DNA of 64,000 nt from Vibrio maritimus (GTDB taxonomy: Bacteria > Pseudomonadota > Gammaproteobacteria > Enterobacterales > Vibrionaceae). Where the stretch lies: positions 94,809 through 158,808 of the forward strand of contig JYJJ01000065.1 of NCBI GenBank assembly GCA_003263775.1, read 5' to 3'. Position 1 is the first letter of the stretch. Every line of letters starts with the position of its first letter. This document shows, one piece after another, positions 48,037 to 57,973 of the stretch. The position numbers and the translations under genes are program-made. The notes beneath the pieces were generated by a model. It did no database searches. It saw only the letters and a list, made by a program, of their open reading frames with translations, and was not told the DNA's origin.

Positions 48037-48972
48037 ATGACCGGTATCTTGGATTCGGTGAATCAACGAACGCAGCTAGTAGGTCAAAACCGACTAGAGT
48101 TGTTGACCTTTCGTTTGATGGGCCGCCAGCGTTACGGCATTAACGTGTTCAAAGTTAAAGAAGTGCTGCAGTGTCCAAAGCTCACCCGTATGCCTAACCT
48201 CAATCCGTTAGTCAAAGGGGTGGCGCACATCCGTGGTCAGACTATTTCAGTGATTGATTTGAGCTTAGCAGTAGGTGGTAGACCCACCACCGATATTGAA
48301 AATTGCTTTGTGGTCATTTCCGAGTTCAACCGCAGTGTACAAGGCTTTTTGGTCAGCTCTGTTGAACGCATTATCAACATGCACTGGGAGTCGATATTGC
48401 CGCCACCAGAAGGCGCAGGCAAAGAAAACTACCTGACCGCCGTTACCAATATTGATAATGAGCTGGTTGAAATTCTTGATGTAGAAAAGATTCTTGCGGA
48501 GATTTCACCGGTGCGTGAGGAAATGGATCATCGCATTGTTGAAGAAATTGCCGTGGCAGAGCAGAAAAAGCAGAAGCCAATGGTAAAACGCATTATGATT
48601 GCCGATGACTCGGCTGTTGCGAGAAAACAGGTACAACGAGCTATTGAGTCTATTGGCTTTGAAGCCATTTTGGTTAAAGATGGCAAAGAAGCGTACAACA
48701 AGCTGATAGAAATGGCCGCTGAAGGTAACATTCACGACCAAATCTCGCTGCTTATCTCTGATATTGAGATGCCAGAGATGGACGGCTACACGTTAACGGC
48801 AGAGGTTCGCCGTCACGCTGAGCTGAAAGATTTGCATATTATCCTTCACACCTCTCTGAGTGGTGTATTTAACCAAGCGATGGTTGAGCGAGTGGGCGCC
48901 AATGAGTTTATCGCCAAGTTCAACCCAGAGGAGCTTGGAGGCGCTGTTAAAGCGGCAGTCATCGCTGACTAA
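48037..48972 (+). CDS. cheV: CheV, chemotaxis coupling protein
   Basis: 311 residues: CheW-like domain (about 18-155) and a receiver domain (about 185-311) with the phospho-Asp in SDIEMPEMDGYTL. It couples receptors to CheA and adapts the signal. It is transcribed toward cheR, whose start follows by 85 bases. Confidence 0.93.
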   Translation: MTGILDSVNQRTQLVGQNRLELLTFRLMGRQRYGINVFKVKEVLQCPKLTRMPNLNPLVKGVAHIRGQTISVIDLSLAVGGRPTTDIENCFVVISEFNRSVQGFLVSSVERIINMHWESILPPPEGAGKENYLTAVTNIDNELVEILDVEKILAEISPVREEMDHRIVEEIAVAEQKKQKPMVKRIMIADDSAVARKQVQRAIESIGFEAILVKDGKEAYNKLIEMAAEGNIHDQISLLISDIEMPEMDGYTLTAEVRRHAELKDLHIILHTSLSGVFNQAMVERVGANEFIAKFNPEELGGAVKAAVIAD

Positions 48973-49057
48973 AAGTAAAAAACAATGAGAGCTTGTCGGC
49001 TGCGTTAAGTGCAGCCGTAAAAAGCAAGCCTTTAGTAAAGTAGTTATAGAGAATTGA

Positions 49058-49888
49058 ATGACAGCGATAACCATTAGCGATCAAGAGTATCGTGAATTTA
49101 GCCGCTTTTTGGAATCCCAATGCGGCATTGTGCTTGGTGATAGCAAGCAATATTTAGTGCGTAGCCGTTTGAGCCCATTGGTATCAAAATTTGGCTTGGG
49201 CACTTTGTCACAGCTGTTAAAAGAGGTCGTCATTGGCCGTAACCGAGAGCTACGCGTTGCCGCAGTCGATGCCATGACCACCAACGAGACCTTATGGTTT
49301 CGTGATGGTTACCCGTTTACGGTACTGGCTGATAAGCTCTTACCTGAAGCGGCGGCAAACAAAAGACCAATAAAAATTTGGTCAGCGGCAAGCTCATCAG
49401 GCCAAGAGCCGTATTCGATGGCCATGACCATTTTAGAAACGCAAACCAAAAAGCCTGGTTTACTGCCCAGTGTGTCGATTACCGCTACGGATATTTCCAA
49501 CACCATGCTCGACATGTGTCGAGTCGGTGAATATGACAATCTGGCGCTCGGGCGCGGCTTGTCGCCGGAACGTCGCCGCGTGTTTTTTGAAGATGCTGGT
49601 AACGGCAAGATGAAAGTCAAAGACAACGTCAAGCGCTTGGTTAACTTTAGGCCGCAAAACCTAATGGACTCTTACGCGTTGCTGGGTAAGTTTGACATTA
49701 TTTTCTGTCGTAATGTGTTGATTTACTTCTCGCCGGATATGAAGGCCAAGGTTCTTAACCAAATGGCACGTAGCTTAAACCCTGGTGGTTATCTGCTGCT
49801 TGGTGCGTCAGAGTCGCTGACGGGTTTGACTGACCAATTTGAAATGGTGCGCTGCAATCCGGGCATTATTTACAAGCTCAAATCCTAA
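49058..49888 (+). CDS. cheR: CheR, MCP methyltransferase
   Basis: 276 residues. The N-terminal all-helical domain is followed by the SAM domain with KIWSAASSSGQEPYSMAM and FDIIFCRNVLIYF. It methylates glutamates of chemoreceptors. In Vibrio the gene sits next to flgB, as here. A terminator follows. Confidence 0.93.
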   Translation: MTAITISDQEYREFSRFLESQCGIVLGDSKQYLVRSRLSPLVSKFGLGTLSQLLKEVVIGRNRELRVAAVDAMTTNETLWFRDGYPFTVLADKLLPEAAANKRPIKIWSAASSSGQEPYSMAMTILETQTKKPGLLPSVSITATDISNTMLDMCRVGEYDNLALGRGLSPERRRVFFEDAGNGKMKVKDNVKRLVNFRPQNLMDSYALLGKFDIIFCRNVLIYFSPDMKAKVLNQMARSLNPGGYLLLGASESLTGLTDQFEMVRCNPGIIYKLKS

Positions 49889-49917
49889 CTATTTACGTTA
49901 ATGGTTGTTCCTTCCTA

Positions 49918-49946
49918 AAGCCTTGGTATATCACCAAGGCTTTTTT
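49918..49946 (+). terminator. Rho-independent terminator after cheR
   Basis: AAGCCTTGGT (49918-49927) pairs with ACCAAGGCTT (49933-49942), followed by a T-run. Confidence 0.88.
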
Positions 49947-50114
49947 ATTTGCTATGCTCACCCATAGTGCCGCTTTGGATGAGCGGTGCGATGACATTCC
50001 TAATCATCCAACGCCTTATTGGCGCAGTGTTTGCTAGACAGTTTTCGTTATAGCTCTCACTTAATTGTCCGCTTGCACGGAAATGAAGGTTAATTTTACA
50101 TTGGCAAACATTTT

Positions 50115-50130
50115 TGGCGCGGATATTGCT
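50115..50130 (+). promoter_or_regulatory. Sigma-54 promoter for flgB operon
   Basis: TGGCGC-GGATA-TTGCT fits the sigma-54 -24/-12 pattern (TGGCAC-N5-TTGCW). It is 44 bases upstream of the flgB start. FlrC-type activation is expected for this class. Confidence 0.8.
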
Positions 50131-50173
50131 TTGTAACTATGACAGGCACCTGTTTTTGAACGATGAGGTTTAA

Positions 50174-50569
50174 ATGGCCATCTCTTTTAACAATGCACTA
50201 GGCATTCACCAACATACCGTCGGGGTACGTGAAAAGAATGCAGAAGTCATCTCTACCAATATTGCACAGGCAAATACCCCTGGCTTTAAGGCGAAAGGGA
50301 TGGACTTTGATCGTGCGTTAAAAGCGGCAAGCTCAGGGGCAAGTATTGGTCTTAGCCGTACCGATGGACGGCACATTTCTGCCTCCACCAATGTTTCTGG
50401 CGAAGTGCTGTACCGCACGCCGACTCAACCAGATACGGGCGACGGTAATACCGTCGATGTGGATCTAGAGCGAAACTTGTTCATGCAGAACCAATTGCGT
50501 CACCAAGCTTCTATTGATTTTCTAGGAAGCAAGTTCAAAAACATGACCAAAGCGATCAAAGGGGAGTAA
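50174..50569 (+). CDS. flgB: FlgB, flagellar basal-body rod protein
   Basis: 131 residues, N-terminal rod-protein motif NAEVISTNIAQANTPGFKAKG. It is a proximal rod subunit, first gene of the flgBCDE unit. A sigma-54 promoter lies upstream and flgC follows 5 bases after the stop. Confidence 0.93.
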   Translation: MAISFNNALGIHQHTVGVREKNAEVISTNIAQANTPGFKAKGMDFDRALKAASSGASIGLSRTDGRHISASTNVSGEVLYRTPTQPDTGDGNTVDVDLERNLFMQNQLRHQASIDFLGSKFKNMTKAIKGE

Positions 50570-50574
50570 TTTAG

Positions 50575-50991
50575 ATGAGCTTATTTAACGTTTTCAATGT
50601 AACGGGTAGCGCGATGAGCGCCGAATCGGTTCGTCTAAATACCACCTCAAGTAACCTCGCGAATGCCGACAGTATTAGTAGTTCAGCGAAAGATACTTAC
50701 AAGGCACGCCATGCCGTGTTTGGTGCTGAGCTGAGCAAAGCAAAATATAACCGCGACCATACAGTGCCTGTGAAAGTGATGGGTATTGTAGAAAGTGATA
50801 AGCCACTAAGCGCGGAGTACAACCCAGATCATCCACTCGCGAACGACGAAGGCTACATCTACAAGCCGAACGTTAACGTGATGGAAGAGATGGCAAACAT
50901 GATCTCAGCGTCTCGCTCTTACCAGACTAATGTTCAGGTAGCGGACGCGAGTAAGCAGATGCTAATGAGCACGCTGCGAATGGGTAAATAA
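50575..50991 (+). CDS. flgC: FlgC, flagellar basal-body rod protein
   Basis: 138 residues with LNTTSSNLANADSISSS near the start and NVNVMEEMANMISASRSYQTNVQ near the end, the family C-terminal coiled-coil motif. It is a proximal rod component. flgD follows after 16 bases. Confidence 0.93.
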   Translation: MSLFNVFNVTGSAMSAESVRLNTTSSNLANADSISSSAKDTYKARHAVFGAELSKAKYNRDHTVPVKVMGIVESDKPLSAEYNPDHPLANDEGYIYKPNVNVMEEMANMISASRSYQTNVQVADASKQMLMSTLRMGK

Positions 50992-51007
50992 AGATAGGAG
51001 ATAGCAC

Positions 51008-51714
51008 ATGGCTGGAATCAACAATGTTGTCAAGGCAGTTTATCCTACCTTGACCAATTAAAAAAACTGCAAGACCAAAGCAAGACTGAAGAGAGCACGG
51101 GTAAACAGGATCTGAAGCAAGAAGATTTCCTGTCACTACTCACTAAGCAGTTGTCTCAACAGGATCCGTTTAAGCCGGTCAGTAATGACCAAATGATTGC
51201 GCAAATGGCGTCGTTCGCGACCGTTGATGGTATTGGCAAAATGAACACTCAGTTTGAAAGCCTTAACTCATCAATGACTTCTAACCAAGCGCTGCAAGCG
51301 TCTTCGTTAGTGGGACGTGACGTGTTGGTGCCAGGTGCAGCGGGTATCAAACCTGCTGATGCCGGTATGGCGGCAATGGTGAAGCTGCCGCAATCAATGG
51401 ATAACGTGCTTGTTCGTGTAGAAAATGAAATGGGTCAATTGGTTCGTACCTTCGATGTGGGTGCACAGCCTGGCGGCGATGCACGCGTAGAGTGGGACGG
51501 CAACGATGATCAAGGTAATCCAATGCCTGCTGGCAAGTACAAAGTGAAAGCTTCTGGCTTGTTGGAAGGAGAAAGCCGAGAGTTTGAAGTGTCGACGTAC
51601 GCCAACGTCAACAGCGTACTTCTTGGTAAAGGCGATGGAAACGTACTGCTCAACCTAGCTGGTTTTGAAAGTCCAGTTCGACTAGCAGAAGTACTGGAAG
51701 TCGGCAAAGCATAA
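51008..51714 (+). CDS. flgD: FlgD, hook-capping protein (frameshifted)
   Basis: About 235 residues. The true start is the ATG at 51008 (MAGINNV...). The frame is lost near 51030; one G restored (GTTGGTCAAGG) reads on into GSLSYLDQLKKLQ. The conserved N-terminal motif DFLSLLTKQLSQQDPFKPV and the C-terminal Ig-like FLGD-Tudor region with WDGNDDQGNPMPAGKYKV are present. It caps the growing hook. Confidence 0.88.
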
Positions 51715-51740
51715 CCGCTGGTTAGATTAGGAGATTAGGA

Positions 51741-53044
51741 ATGTCATATGTATCTTTAAGCGGTCTATCTGCGGCACAGCTAGATCTGAACACCACCAGT
51801 AACAACATTGCCAACGCCAACACATACGGCTTTAAAGAGTCTCGTGCGGAATTTGGTGATGTGTACTCAAACTCTTTGTTCACTAACGCGAAAACCACTC
51901 CGGGTGGCGGTGCGCAGGCGAGCAAAGTCGCGCAGCAGTTCCATGAAGGTCGAGTATTTATACCAACAACCCAATGGATCTTCGTATTAGTGGTACAGGT
52001 TTCTTTGCAGTGGCGAAAGATCGCCTTACTCCGCAGCAAAACGAATTGACGCGTAACGGTGCGTTTCACTTAAACAAAGATAACATGCTCGTGACGTCTA
52101 ATGATGAGTTCCTGCTCGGTTATAAGGTCGACCCAAAAACCGACCAAGTGACCTCTTATGAAGCAGAGCCGATTGAAGTTCGAGCGGAATATGGTGTTCC
52201 TGAAGCGACACAGAATGTTGAGCTAGGTGCGAACCTTCCGGCGAGCGCGGAAGAGAATGATCCAACTCAGTTTAACTTTAACGATGAAACGTCTTATGAC
52301 CGTGCGACATCGGTAACAGTGACTGATTCAAAAGGTCAGTCTTACAAGATGACCACCTACTACCTAAAATCAAGCAACCCAGCCACGCCAAATACTTGGA
52401 ATGCGTTCTACACGCTAACGGATGGGCAAGGCGAAAAACCACTGAACATCGAAGCCGGTGACACGACCGCTGCGAACGGTCACGTAGGTCACTCCATTAC
52501 GTTTAAAAATGACGGCACTTTTAACCAGGTGAACGGTGGCGCGCCGGTGAAAACCGTCGACTTCGCAACGGCAGGGATTGACATGAACGACGCTGACCCT
52601 GCACAGGCAATCAACATGAAACTAGGTACGCACACGTCATTTGCTGCTCCGTTTGAAATCACTAAGCTTGATGAAGATGGCGCAATGCCAGGCTTTTTAA
52701 CCAAAGTTGATTTTGATGAAGCGGGTAACGTGTTGGGAACTTACTCAAACGGCAAAAACGTGAACCTTGGTCGTGTGGCATTGGTTCGTGTTGCTAACGA
52801 GCAAGGTCTTGACAAGAAAGGCGGCACTCAGTGGGATTCGACTTCTGCATCTGGTGAAAAGATCTGGGGCGAATCCAACAAAGGCTCTTTTGGTACGGTT
52901 AATAACGGTACCCTTGAGCAGTCGAACATCGACATGACTCAAGAGCTCGTGGATTTGATTTCAGCGCAGCGTAACTTCCAAGCAAACTCGCGTGCATTGG
53001 ACGTTCACAACCAGCTGCAACAAAACATCCTACAGATCCGTTAA
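51741..53044 (+). CDS. flgE: FlgE, flagellar hook protein (frameshifted)
   Basis: About 434 residues. It begins MSYVSLSGLSAAQLDLNTTSNNIANANTYGFKESRAEF and ends with the conserved ELVDLISAQRNFQANSRAL hook motif. One G restored near 51954 (GAAGGGTCGAG) joins the frames. It builds the hook that links rod and filament. A hairpin terminator follows at 53070-53099. Confidence 0.9.
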
Positions 53045-53069
53045 TCGAATCTAGCTCGATAATTGATTA

Positions 53070-53099
53070 CCGCGTGATGGGCATTTGCCTGTCACGCGG
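53070..53099 (+). terminator. Rho-independent terminator after flgE
   Basis: CCGCGTGA (53070-53077) pairs with TCACGCGG (53092-53099), followed by a short T-rich stretch. It would separate the flgB-E unit from flgF. Confidence 0.65.
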
Positions 53100-53245
53100 C
53101 TTTGTACGTTTATTCAGCAACGCCTTGCCGCCCGGTGCCGCGTTGCCGTTTTTCTTTGCCATTGCCGCGCTTGCCACCCTTGCCGATCGGGTACTTATTC
53201 TCGCTAAATCCTTTTATCTAATTGATAAATAAAGATAATAATTAT

Positions 53246-53261
53246 TGGCACAGAGATTGCT
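53246..53261 (+). promoter_or_regulatory. Sigma-54 promoter for flgF operon
   Basis: TGGCAC-AGAGA-TTGCT is a perfect match to TGGCAC-N5-TTGCW, 36 bases upstream of the flgF start at 53297. Confidence 0.88.
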
Positions 53262-53296
53262 TTATCGCTCTAGTACTTTGAATATTGGAGCTATCA

Positions 53297-54046
53297 ATGG
53301 ATCGTGCCCTGTACCTCGCCATGAGCGGAGCGAAGCAAAACATGCAAGCTTTGCAACTAAGAGCGAACAACCTTGCTAACGCAAGCACACCTGGCTTTCG
53401 TGCCGACCTTGCCCAAGCGCGCTCAATGCAAGCGTATGGCGAAGGGTTGCCAAGCCGTGTGTTTAGCATGACAGAGCGTCCAGGACATAGCTTTGAGCAG
53501 GGCAGTGTTGTGACCACAGGTCGCGATCTTGATGTCACCATTGAAGGCCAAGGTTGGATTTCTGTGCTGGATAAAACCGGCAAAGAAGGACTCACCCGTA
53601 ACGGCAGTATGCGTGTTGACCAAAATGGACTTCTGACAAACAGCAATGGCCACCTGGTTCTTGGTGAACGTGGTACACCGATCACTGTGCCAATTCCACT
53701 GAGAAAAATCGAAATCGGCCGTGATGGAACGATATCTGTTATCCCTCAAGACGCGCCAGCGGATGAGATGGAAGTGGTGGATCGCATCAAACTCACTAAC
53801 ACAGATAACCGCTCATTATTCAAAGACACCAACGGTTTATTCCGCAGCAAAGATCCAGCGCTTGGTTTTGAAGCGTCTGCCGCCGTGCAATTGATGACCG
53901 GTGCGGTTGAAGGCAGTAACGTCAATGCCGTTGGTGAAATGACAAGTTTAATTGATCTGCAGCGTCAGTTTGAGATGCAGGTGAAACTCATGAGCACAGC
54001 AGAAGACATGGACAAAGCGTCTGATTCACTGCTTCGCATGGGTTAA
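53297..54046 (+). CDS. flgF: FlgF, proximal rod protein
   Basis: 249 residues starting at the ATG after GGAG. The N-terminal LRANNLANASTPGFRADL and C-terminal ALGFEAS...VNAVGEMTSLIDLQRQFEMQ motifs are typical. It begins the flgFGH unit. The frame is intact. Confidence 0.93.
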   Translation: MDRALYLAMSGAKQNMQALQLRANNLANASTPGFRADLAQARSMQAYGEGLPSRVFSMTERPGHSFEQGSVVTTGRDLDVTIEGQGWISVLDKTGKEGLTRNGSMRVDQNGLLTNSNGHLVLGERGTPITVPIPLRKIEIGRDGTISVIPQDAPADEMEVVDRIKLTNTDNRSLFKDTNGLFRSKDPALGFEASAAVQLMTGAVEGSNVNAVGEMTSLIDLQRQFEMQVKLMSTAEDMDKASDSLLRMG

Positions 54047-54069
54047 TGGTAAGGACATAGGGGAAGAAT

Positions 54070-54858
54070 ATGCATCCGGCACTTTGGGTAAGTAAGACTG
54101 GCTTAGACGCGCAGCAAACCAATATTTCAACCATCTCAAACAACTTGGCAAACGCCTCAACCGTTGGCTACAAGAAAAGCCGCGCGGTATTTGAAGATCT
54201 GTTTTATCAAAACATTAACCAGCCAGGTGGTCAGTCATCGCAAAACACAGAACTGCCAAGCGGTCTAATGCTCGGTGCGGGTTCTAAAGTGGTTGCGACG
54301 CAGAAAATCCACACACCAGGCAATGCACAAACCACCACCAACAGCCTAGATATGATGATTGAAGGCGATGGTTTCTTCCAAGTACTGATGCCGGATGGCA
54401 ACATCGGTTATAGCCGTAATGGTCAGTTCACATTAAACGATGAAGGCATCATTGTGACGTCGGGTGCCGGTTATGCACTAGAGCCAGAAATTGCCATTCC
54501 AGAAGATGCCATTTCGATTACCGTGGGTACGGATGGGGAAGTGTCAGTACGTGTACGTGGCCAGCAAGATAACCAAGTGGTCGGTAACATCACAACCGTC
54601 GATTTCATCAACCCAGGCGGTCTTGAGCCTATTGGTCAAAACCTTTACTTGCCGACGGGTGCCAGTGGCGATCCAAACGAAGGTATTCCAGGTCTTGATG
54701 GTTTTGGCAAAATTCGTCAATCGACGCTAGAAACGTCAAACGTAAACGTGACGGAAGAGCTGGTTAACATGATTGAAGCGCAGCGCGTGTATGAAATGAA
54801 CTCCAAAGTGATCTCGTCCGTCGACAAGATGATGAGCTTTGCTAACCAGCAGCTATAG
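54070..54858 (+). CDS. flgG: FlgG, distal rod protein
   Basis: 262 residues, N-terminal ISTISNNLANASTVGYKKSR and C-terminal NVNVTEELVNMIEAQRVYEMNSK. It forms the distal rod. It starts 23 bases after flgF, and flgH starts 15 bases after its stop. Confidence 0.93.
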   Translation: MHPALWVSKTGLDAQQTNISTISNNLANASTVGYKKSRAVFEDLFYQNINQPGGQSSQNTELPSGLMLGAGSKVVATQKIHTPGNAQTTTNSLDMMIEGDGFFQVLMPDGNIGYSRNGQFTLNDEGIIVTSGAGYALEPEIAIPEDAISITVGTDGEVSVRVRGQQDNQVVGNITTVDFINPGGLEPIGQNLYLPTGASGDPNEGIPGLDGFGKIRQSTLETSNVNVTEELVNMIEAQRVYEMNSKVISSVDKMMSFANQQL

Positions 54859-54873
54859 TAAGAGGCCTAACTG

Positions 54874-55647
54874 ATGAAAAAACTGTTTTGTATCTCACTA
54901 TTGGCGGTATTGTCTGGTTGTGCGCAGTTTGGGCCGCAAGAAACAGTCGACGAAGTTGCTGACAGCACGACAACGGTTGATGCCGTTGAAGGTGACCGCA
55001 CCCAATCGAGTGGTATCGTGGACACTTTGCGTGGCCGAACGGATCCGGTTGCGGACGATCCCGCTTGGGCGCCGATTCATCCAAAGAACAAACCAGAACA
55101 CTACGCGGCGGCAACTGGTTCACTGTTTAACACCAATTATGCGCGTGATTGGTATGACGATTCCAAACCACGTGGTATTGGCGACATTATCACTGTTGAG
55201 CTGAATGAAGCGACGAAAGCGGCAAAAAGTGCTGATGCGGATTTGTCGAAAGCCAATGACTCATCCATGGAGCCATTAGCGGTGGGTGGTCGTCCGGTGA
55301 CGATTAACGACTATGATTTCTCTTATGAGCTGAAAAACGATAACAGCTTTAAAGGCAATGCGTCAGCTAACCAGAGCAATAGCTTGTCTGGTTCGATTAC
55401 CGTAGAAGTTATTGAGGTACTGGCAAACGGCAACTTGGTGATTCGCGGTGAAAAATGGTTAACATTGAACACCGGTGATGAGTACATTCGCCTTAGCGGC
55501 ACTATCCGCCCAGATGACATAGAGTTTGATAACACCATTGCTTCAAACCGTATTTCTAACGCACGAATTCAGTATTCTGGCACCGGAAACCAACAAGATA
55601 TGCAAGAACCTGGATTCTTGGCACGATTTTTTAATGTCTCCCTATAG
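54874..55647 (+). CDS. flgH: FlgH, L-ring lipoprotein
   Basis: 257 residues, lipobox LSGC at the end of the signal peptide. It carries GDIITVELNEATKAAKSADAD and GNLVIRGEKWLTLNTGDEYIRLSG, typical of FlgH. It forms the outer-membrane L-ring. A strong stem-loop follows before flgI. Confidence 0.92.
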   Translation: MKKLFCISLLAVLSGCAQFGPQETVDEVADSTTTVDAVEGDRTQSSGIVDTLRGRTDPVADDPAWAPIHPKNKPEHYAAATGSLFNTNYARDWYDDSKPRGIGDIITVELNEATKAAKSADADLSKANDSSMEPLAVGGRPVTINDYDFSYELKNDNSFKGNASANQSNSLSGSITVEVIEVLANGNLVIRGEKWLTLNTGDEYIRLSGTIRPDDIEFDNTIASNRISNARIQYSGTGNQQDMQEPGFLARFFNVSL

Positions 55648-55674
55648 GAGTGGATTAATCGAATCGTAAGCGGC

Positions 55675-55706
55675 AAACCCTCTCCTAAGAGGGTTTGTTT
55701 GTTTTT
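55675..55706 (+). terminator. Terminator-like hairpin between flgH and flgI
   Basis: AAACCCTCT (55675-55683) pairs with AGAGGGTTT (55688-55696), followed by a T-rich tail. Its placement inside the operon suggests partial termination or attenuation. Confidence 0.75.
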
Positions 55707-55717
55707 AGGGTAACATC

Positions 55718-56808
55718 ATGAAAAAGTTTACGTTTTTACTATTGGGTTTGTGCTTTGCCGCGGCAAGTGTACAAGCGGCACGCATCAAGGATGTGTCAGA
55801 AGTTGCCGGTGTGCGTAGCAACCAATTGGTGGGTTATGGTCTGGTAACGGGTCTACCGGGTACCGGTGAAAAAACGCCGTTTACTGAGCAGAGCTTTCGC
55901 TCAATGCTGGAAAAGTTCGGTATTCAAATGCCGATCGGTTTCAAGCCTAAATTCAAAAACGTTGCAGCGGTAATTGTCACTGCTGAGTTGCCAGCTTTCT
56001 CAAAGCCGGGGCAAAAAATTGATGTTACCGTGTCGTCTATCGGTGCGGCAAAAAGCTCCGTGGTGGCACACTGATGCAAACCTTCCTGCAAGGTTTGGAT
56101 GGTGAGGTTTATGCGGTCGCTCAGGGTAACTTAGTCGTGAGTGGCTTTAGTGCAGAAGGTCTCGATGGCTCAAAGATTGTGGGTAACAACCCTGTTGTTG
56201 GTATGATCTCAAGTGGCGCGACGGTTGAACGTGAAGTGCCAAGCCCATTTTCTCGCGGTGACTACATCACCTTTAACCTTCTAGAGTCAGATTTTACCAC
56301 CGCGCAGAATATGGCGAATGCCATCAATGACTTCTTGGGTCCACAAATGGCGAACGCATTGGATGCGACTTCGGTACGCGTTCGTGCACCACGTGATTTA
56401 AGCCAGCGAGTTGCCTTCCTATCTGCGGTTGAAAACGTGGAATTTGATACCGCTGACAGCGGCGCAAAAATTATTGTTAACTCACGCACCGGAACCATCG
56501 TTGTAGGTAAACACGTCAAGCTAAAACCAGCGGCAGTGACGCACGGTGGTATGACGGTCGCCATTAAAGAAAACCTACGTGTTAGTCAGCCTAACGCATT
56601 CGCTGGTGGAGAAACCGTGGTTGTACCGAATTCGGACATTCAAGTGACCGAAGGCTCTGGCAAAATGTTTAAGTTTGAACCGGGCTTGACGCTAGATGAT
56701 TTGGTGCGAGCGGTGAATGAAGTAGGCGCGGCGCCTTCGGATCTCATGGCTATTTTGCAAGCGCTTAAACAAGCGGGTGCTATCGAAGGCCAGCTGATTG
56801 TAATCTAG
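55718..56808 (+). CDS. flgI: FlgI, P-ring protein (frameshifted)
   Basis: About 363 residues, signal peptide MKKFTFLLLGLCFAAASVQA then RIKDVSEVAGVRSNQLVGYG, characteristic of FlgI. The frame ends at 56074; a C restored near 56060 (AGCCTCCGTGGTGG) reads into TLMQTFLQGLDGEVYAVAQG. Later motifs include NEVGAAPSDLMAILQALKQAGA. It forms the periplasmic P-ring. Confidence 0.9.
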
Positions 56809-56818
56809 GAGCGCTAAC

Positions 56819-57761
56819 ATGATGAAAAATCCCAATGATATCGGTTTTATCCACGATATCGGTAGCCTAGACAAACTTCGTCAGCAAGCCGTTAGCGGTA
56901 AAGAAGGGGATGATGACGCAGCGCTAAAAGCGGCGGCGCGTCAGTTCGAATCCATCTTTACCACCATGATGCTTAAGTCGATGAGAGATGCGAATACGCA
57001 TTTCGAGTCGGATTTATCCATGAACCAAAACAGCCAATTCTATCGTCAAATGCTTGATGAGCAGATGTCGAGTGAGCTAAGCGCAAATGGTTCTCTTGGA
57101 CTTGCGGACATGATTGTGGCTCAGCTTGGCGCAGCACGTGCGCCAGAAGCACAAGCGGCCAGTAATCATGAACTTCGTGTTCGCAATGAATCGTTTGATT
57201 TGCCGGAGCGTGAAGCCAAGTACGATGAAGCCAAAGCGCGTCGTACGGCTGCAGCATTGGGCTTGATGGGACAAGAACCAACGCCAAACAAGTCGATTTT
57301 GGAACGCCAGAAAGTTTTGTCAGCTCACTGAAACCTTACGCTGATCGCGCGGCGAGATCATTAGGTGTCGACTCCTCCCTTCTACTAGCACAAGCGGCAC
57401 TGGAAACAGGGTGGGGACAAAAAGTGGTCAACAACAGCAAGGTAGCAGCAACAATCTATTCAACATCAAAGCAGACCGCAGCTGGGGTGGCGATAAGGTG
57501 GCAACGCAAACACTGGAATACCACCAAAATGTGCCAGTGCAAGAACGTGCCGCATTCCGCTCTTATCGCACCTATGAAGAGAGCTTCAATGACTATGTGA
57601 AGTTCTTAAATGAAAACCCGCGCTATCAATCGGCGCTAAATCGCAGCGAAGGCTCTGAGTCGTTTATTCGTGACATTCATAAGGCGGGCTACGCCACCGA
57701 CCCAAGTTATGCCGATAAAGTACTGAGAGTTAAAAAACAGATTGATGATATGACGCTTTAG
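56819..57761 (+). CDS. flgJ: FlgJ, rod cap with muramidase domain (frameshifted)
   Basis: About 314 residues. The N-terminal rod-cap half has KAAARQFESIFTTMMLKSMRDAN. The C-terminal glucosaminidase half includes LLLAQAALETGWGQKVV and NNLFNIKADRSWGG. Two frame breaks are repaired by one C near 57307 (GAACGCCCAG) and one G near 57444 (AGCAAGGGTAGC). It locally cleaves peptidoglycan for the rod. A terminator follows at 57785. Confidence 0.88.
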
Positions 57762-57784
57762 TCTTCATTGAACATCGAATAATC

Positions 57785-57818
57785 ATCGCTCGGCATTGTT
57801 GTCGAGCGATGTTGTTTC
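57785..57818 (+). terminator. Rho-independent terminator after flgJ
   Basis: ATCGCTCG (57785-57792) pairs with CGAGCGAT (57803-57810) followed by a T-rich tail. Confidence 0.7.
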
Positions 57819-57891
57819 TACCCCAATAAACGGACGTTTATCGGTCGTTTTTTATCCATTAAAACATCCACTTCCGACATTTATTACCACC

Positions 57892-57907
57892 TGGCATGTA
57901 TGTTGCA
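57892..57907 (+). promoter_or_regulatory. Sigma-54 promoter for flgKL
   Basis: TGGCAT-GTATG-TTGCA fits the -24/-12 pattern with one change at the -24 (TGGCAT), 67 bases upstream of the flgK start. Confidence 0.75.
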
Positions 57908-57973
57908 TTTTAACTATCAACGACGGGCAAATCATGATGATTATTGCCCGATTTTGAGGTTTTTGGGGGCGAT

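Noticed and set aside
55718..56808. flgI split as a genuine pseudogene
   Set aside because: One restored C rejoins a highly conserved protein and the same error type occurs across essential flagellar genes.
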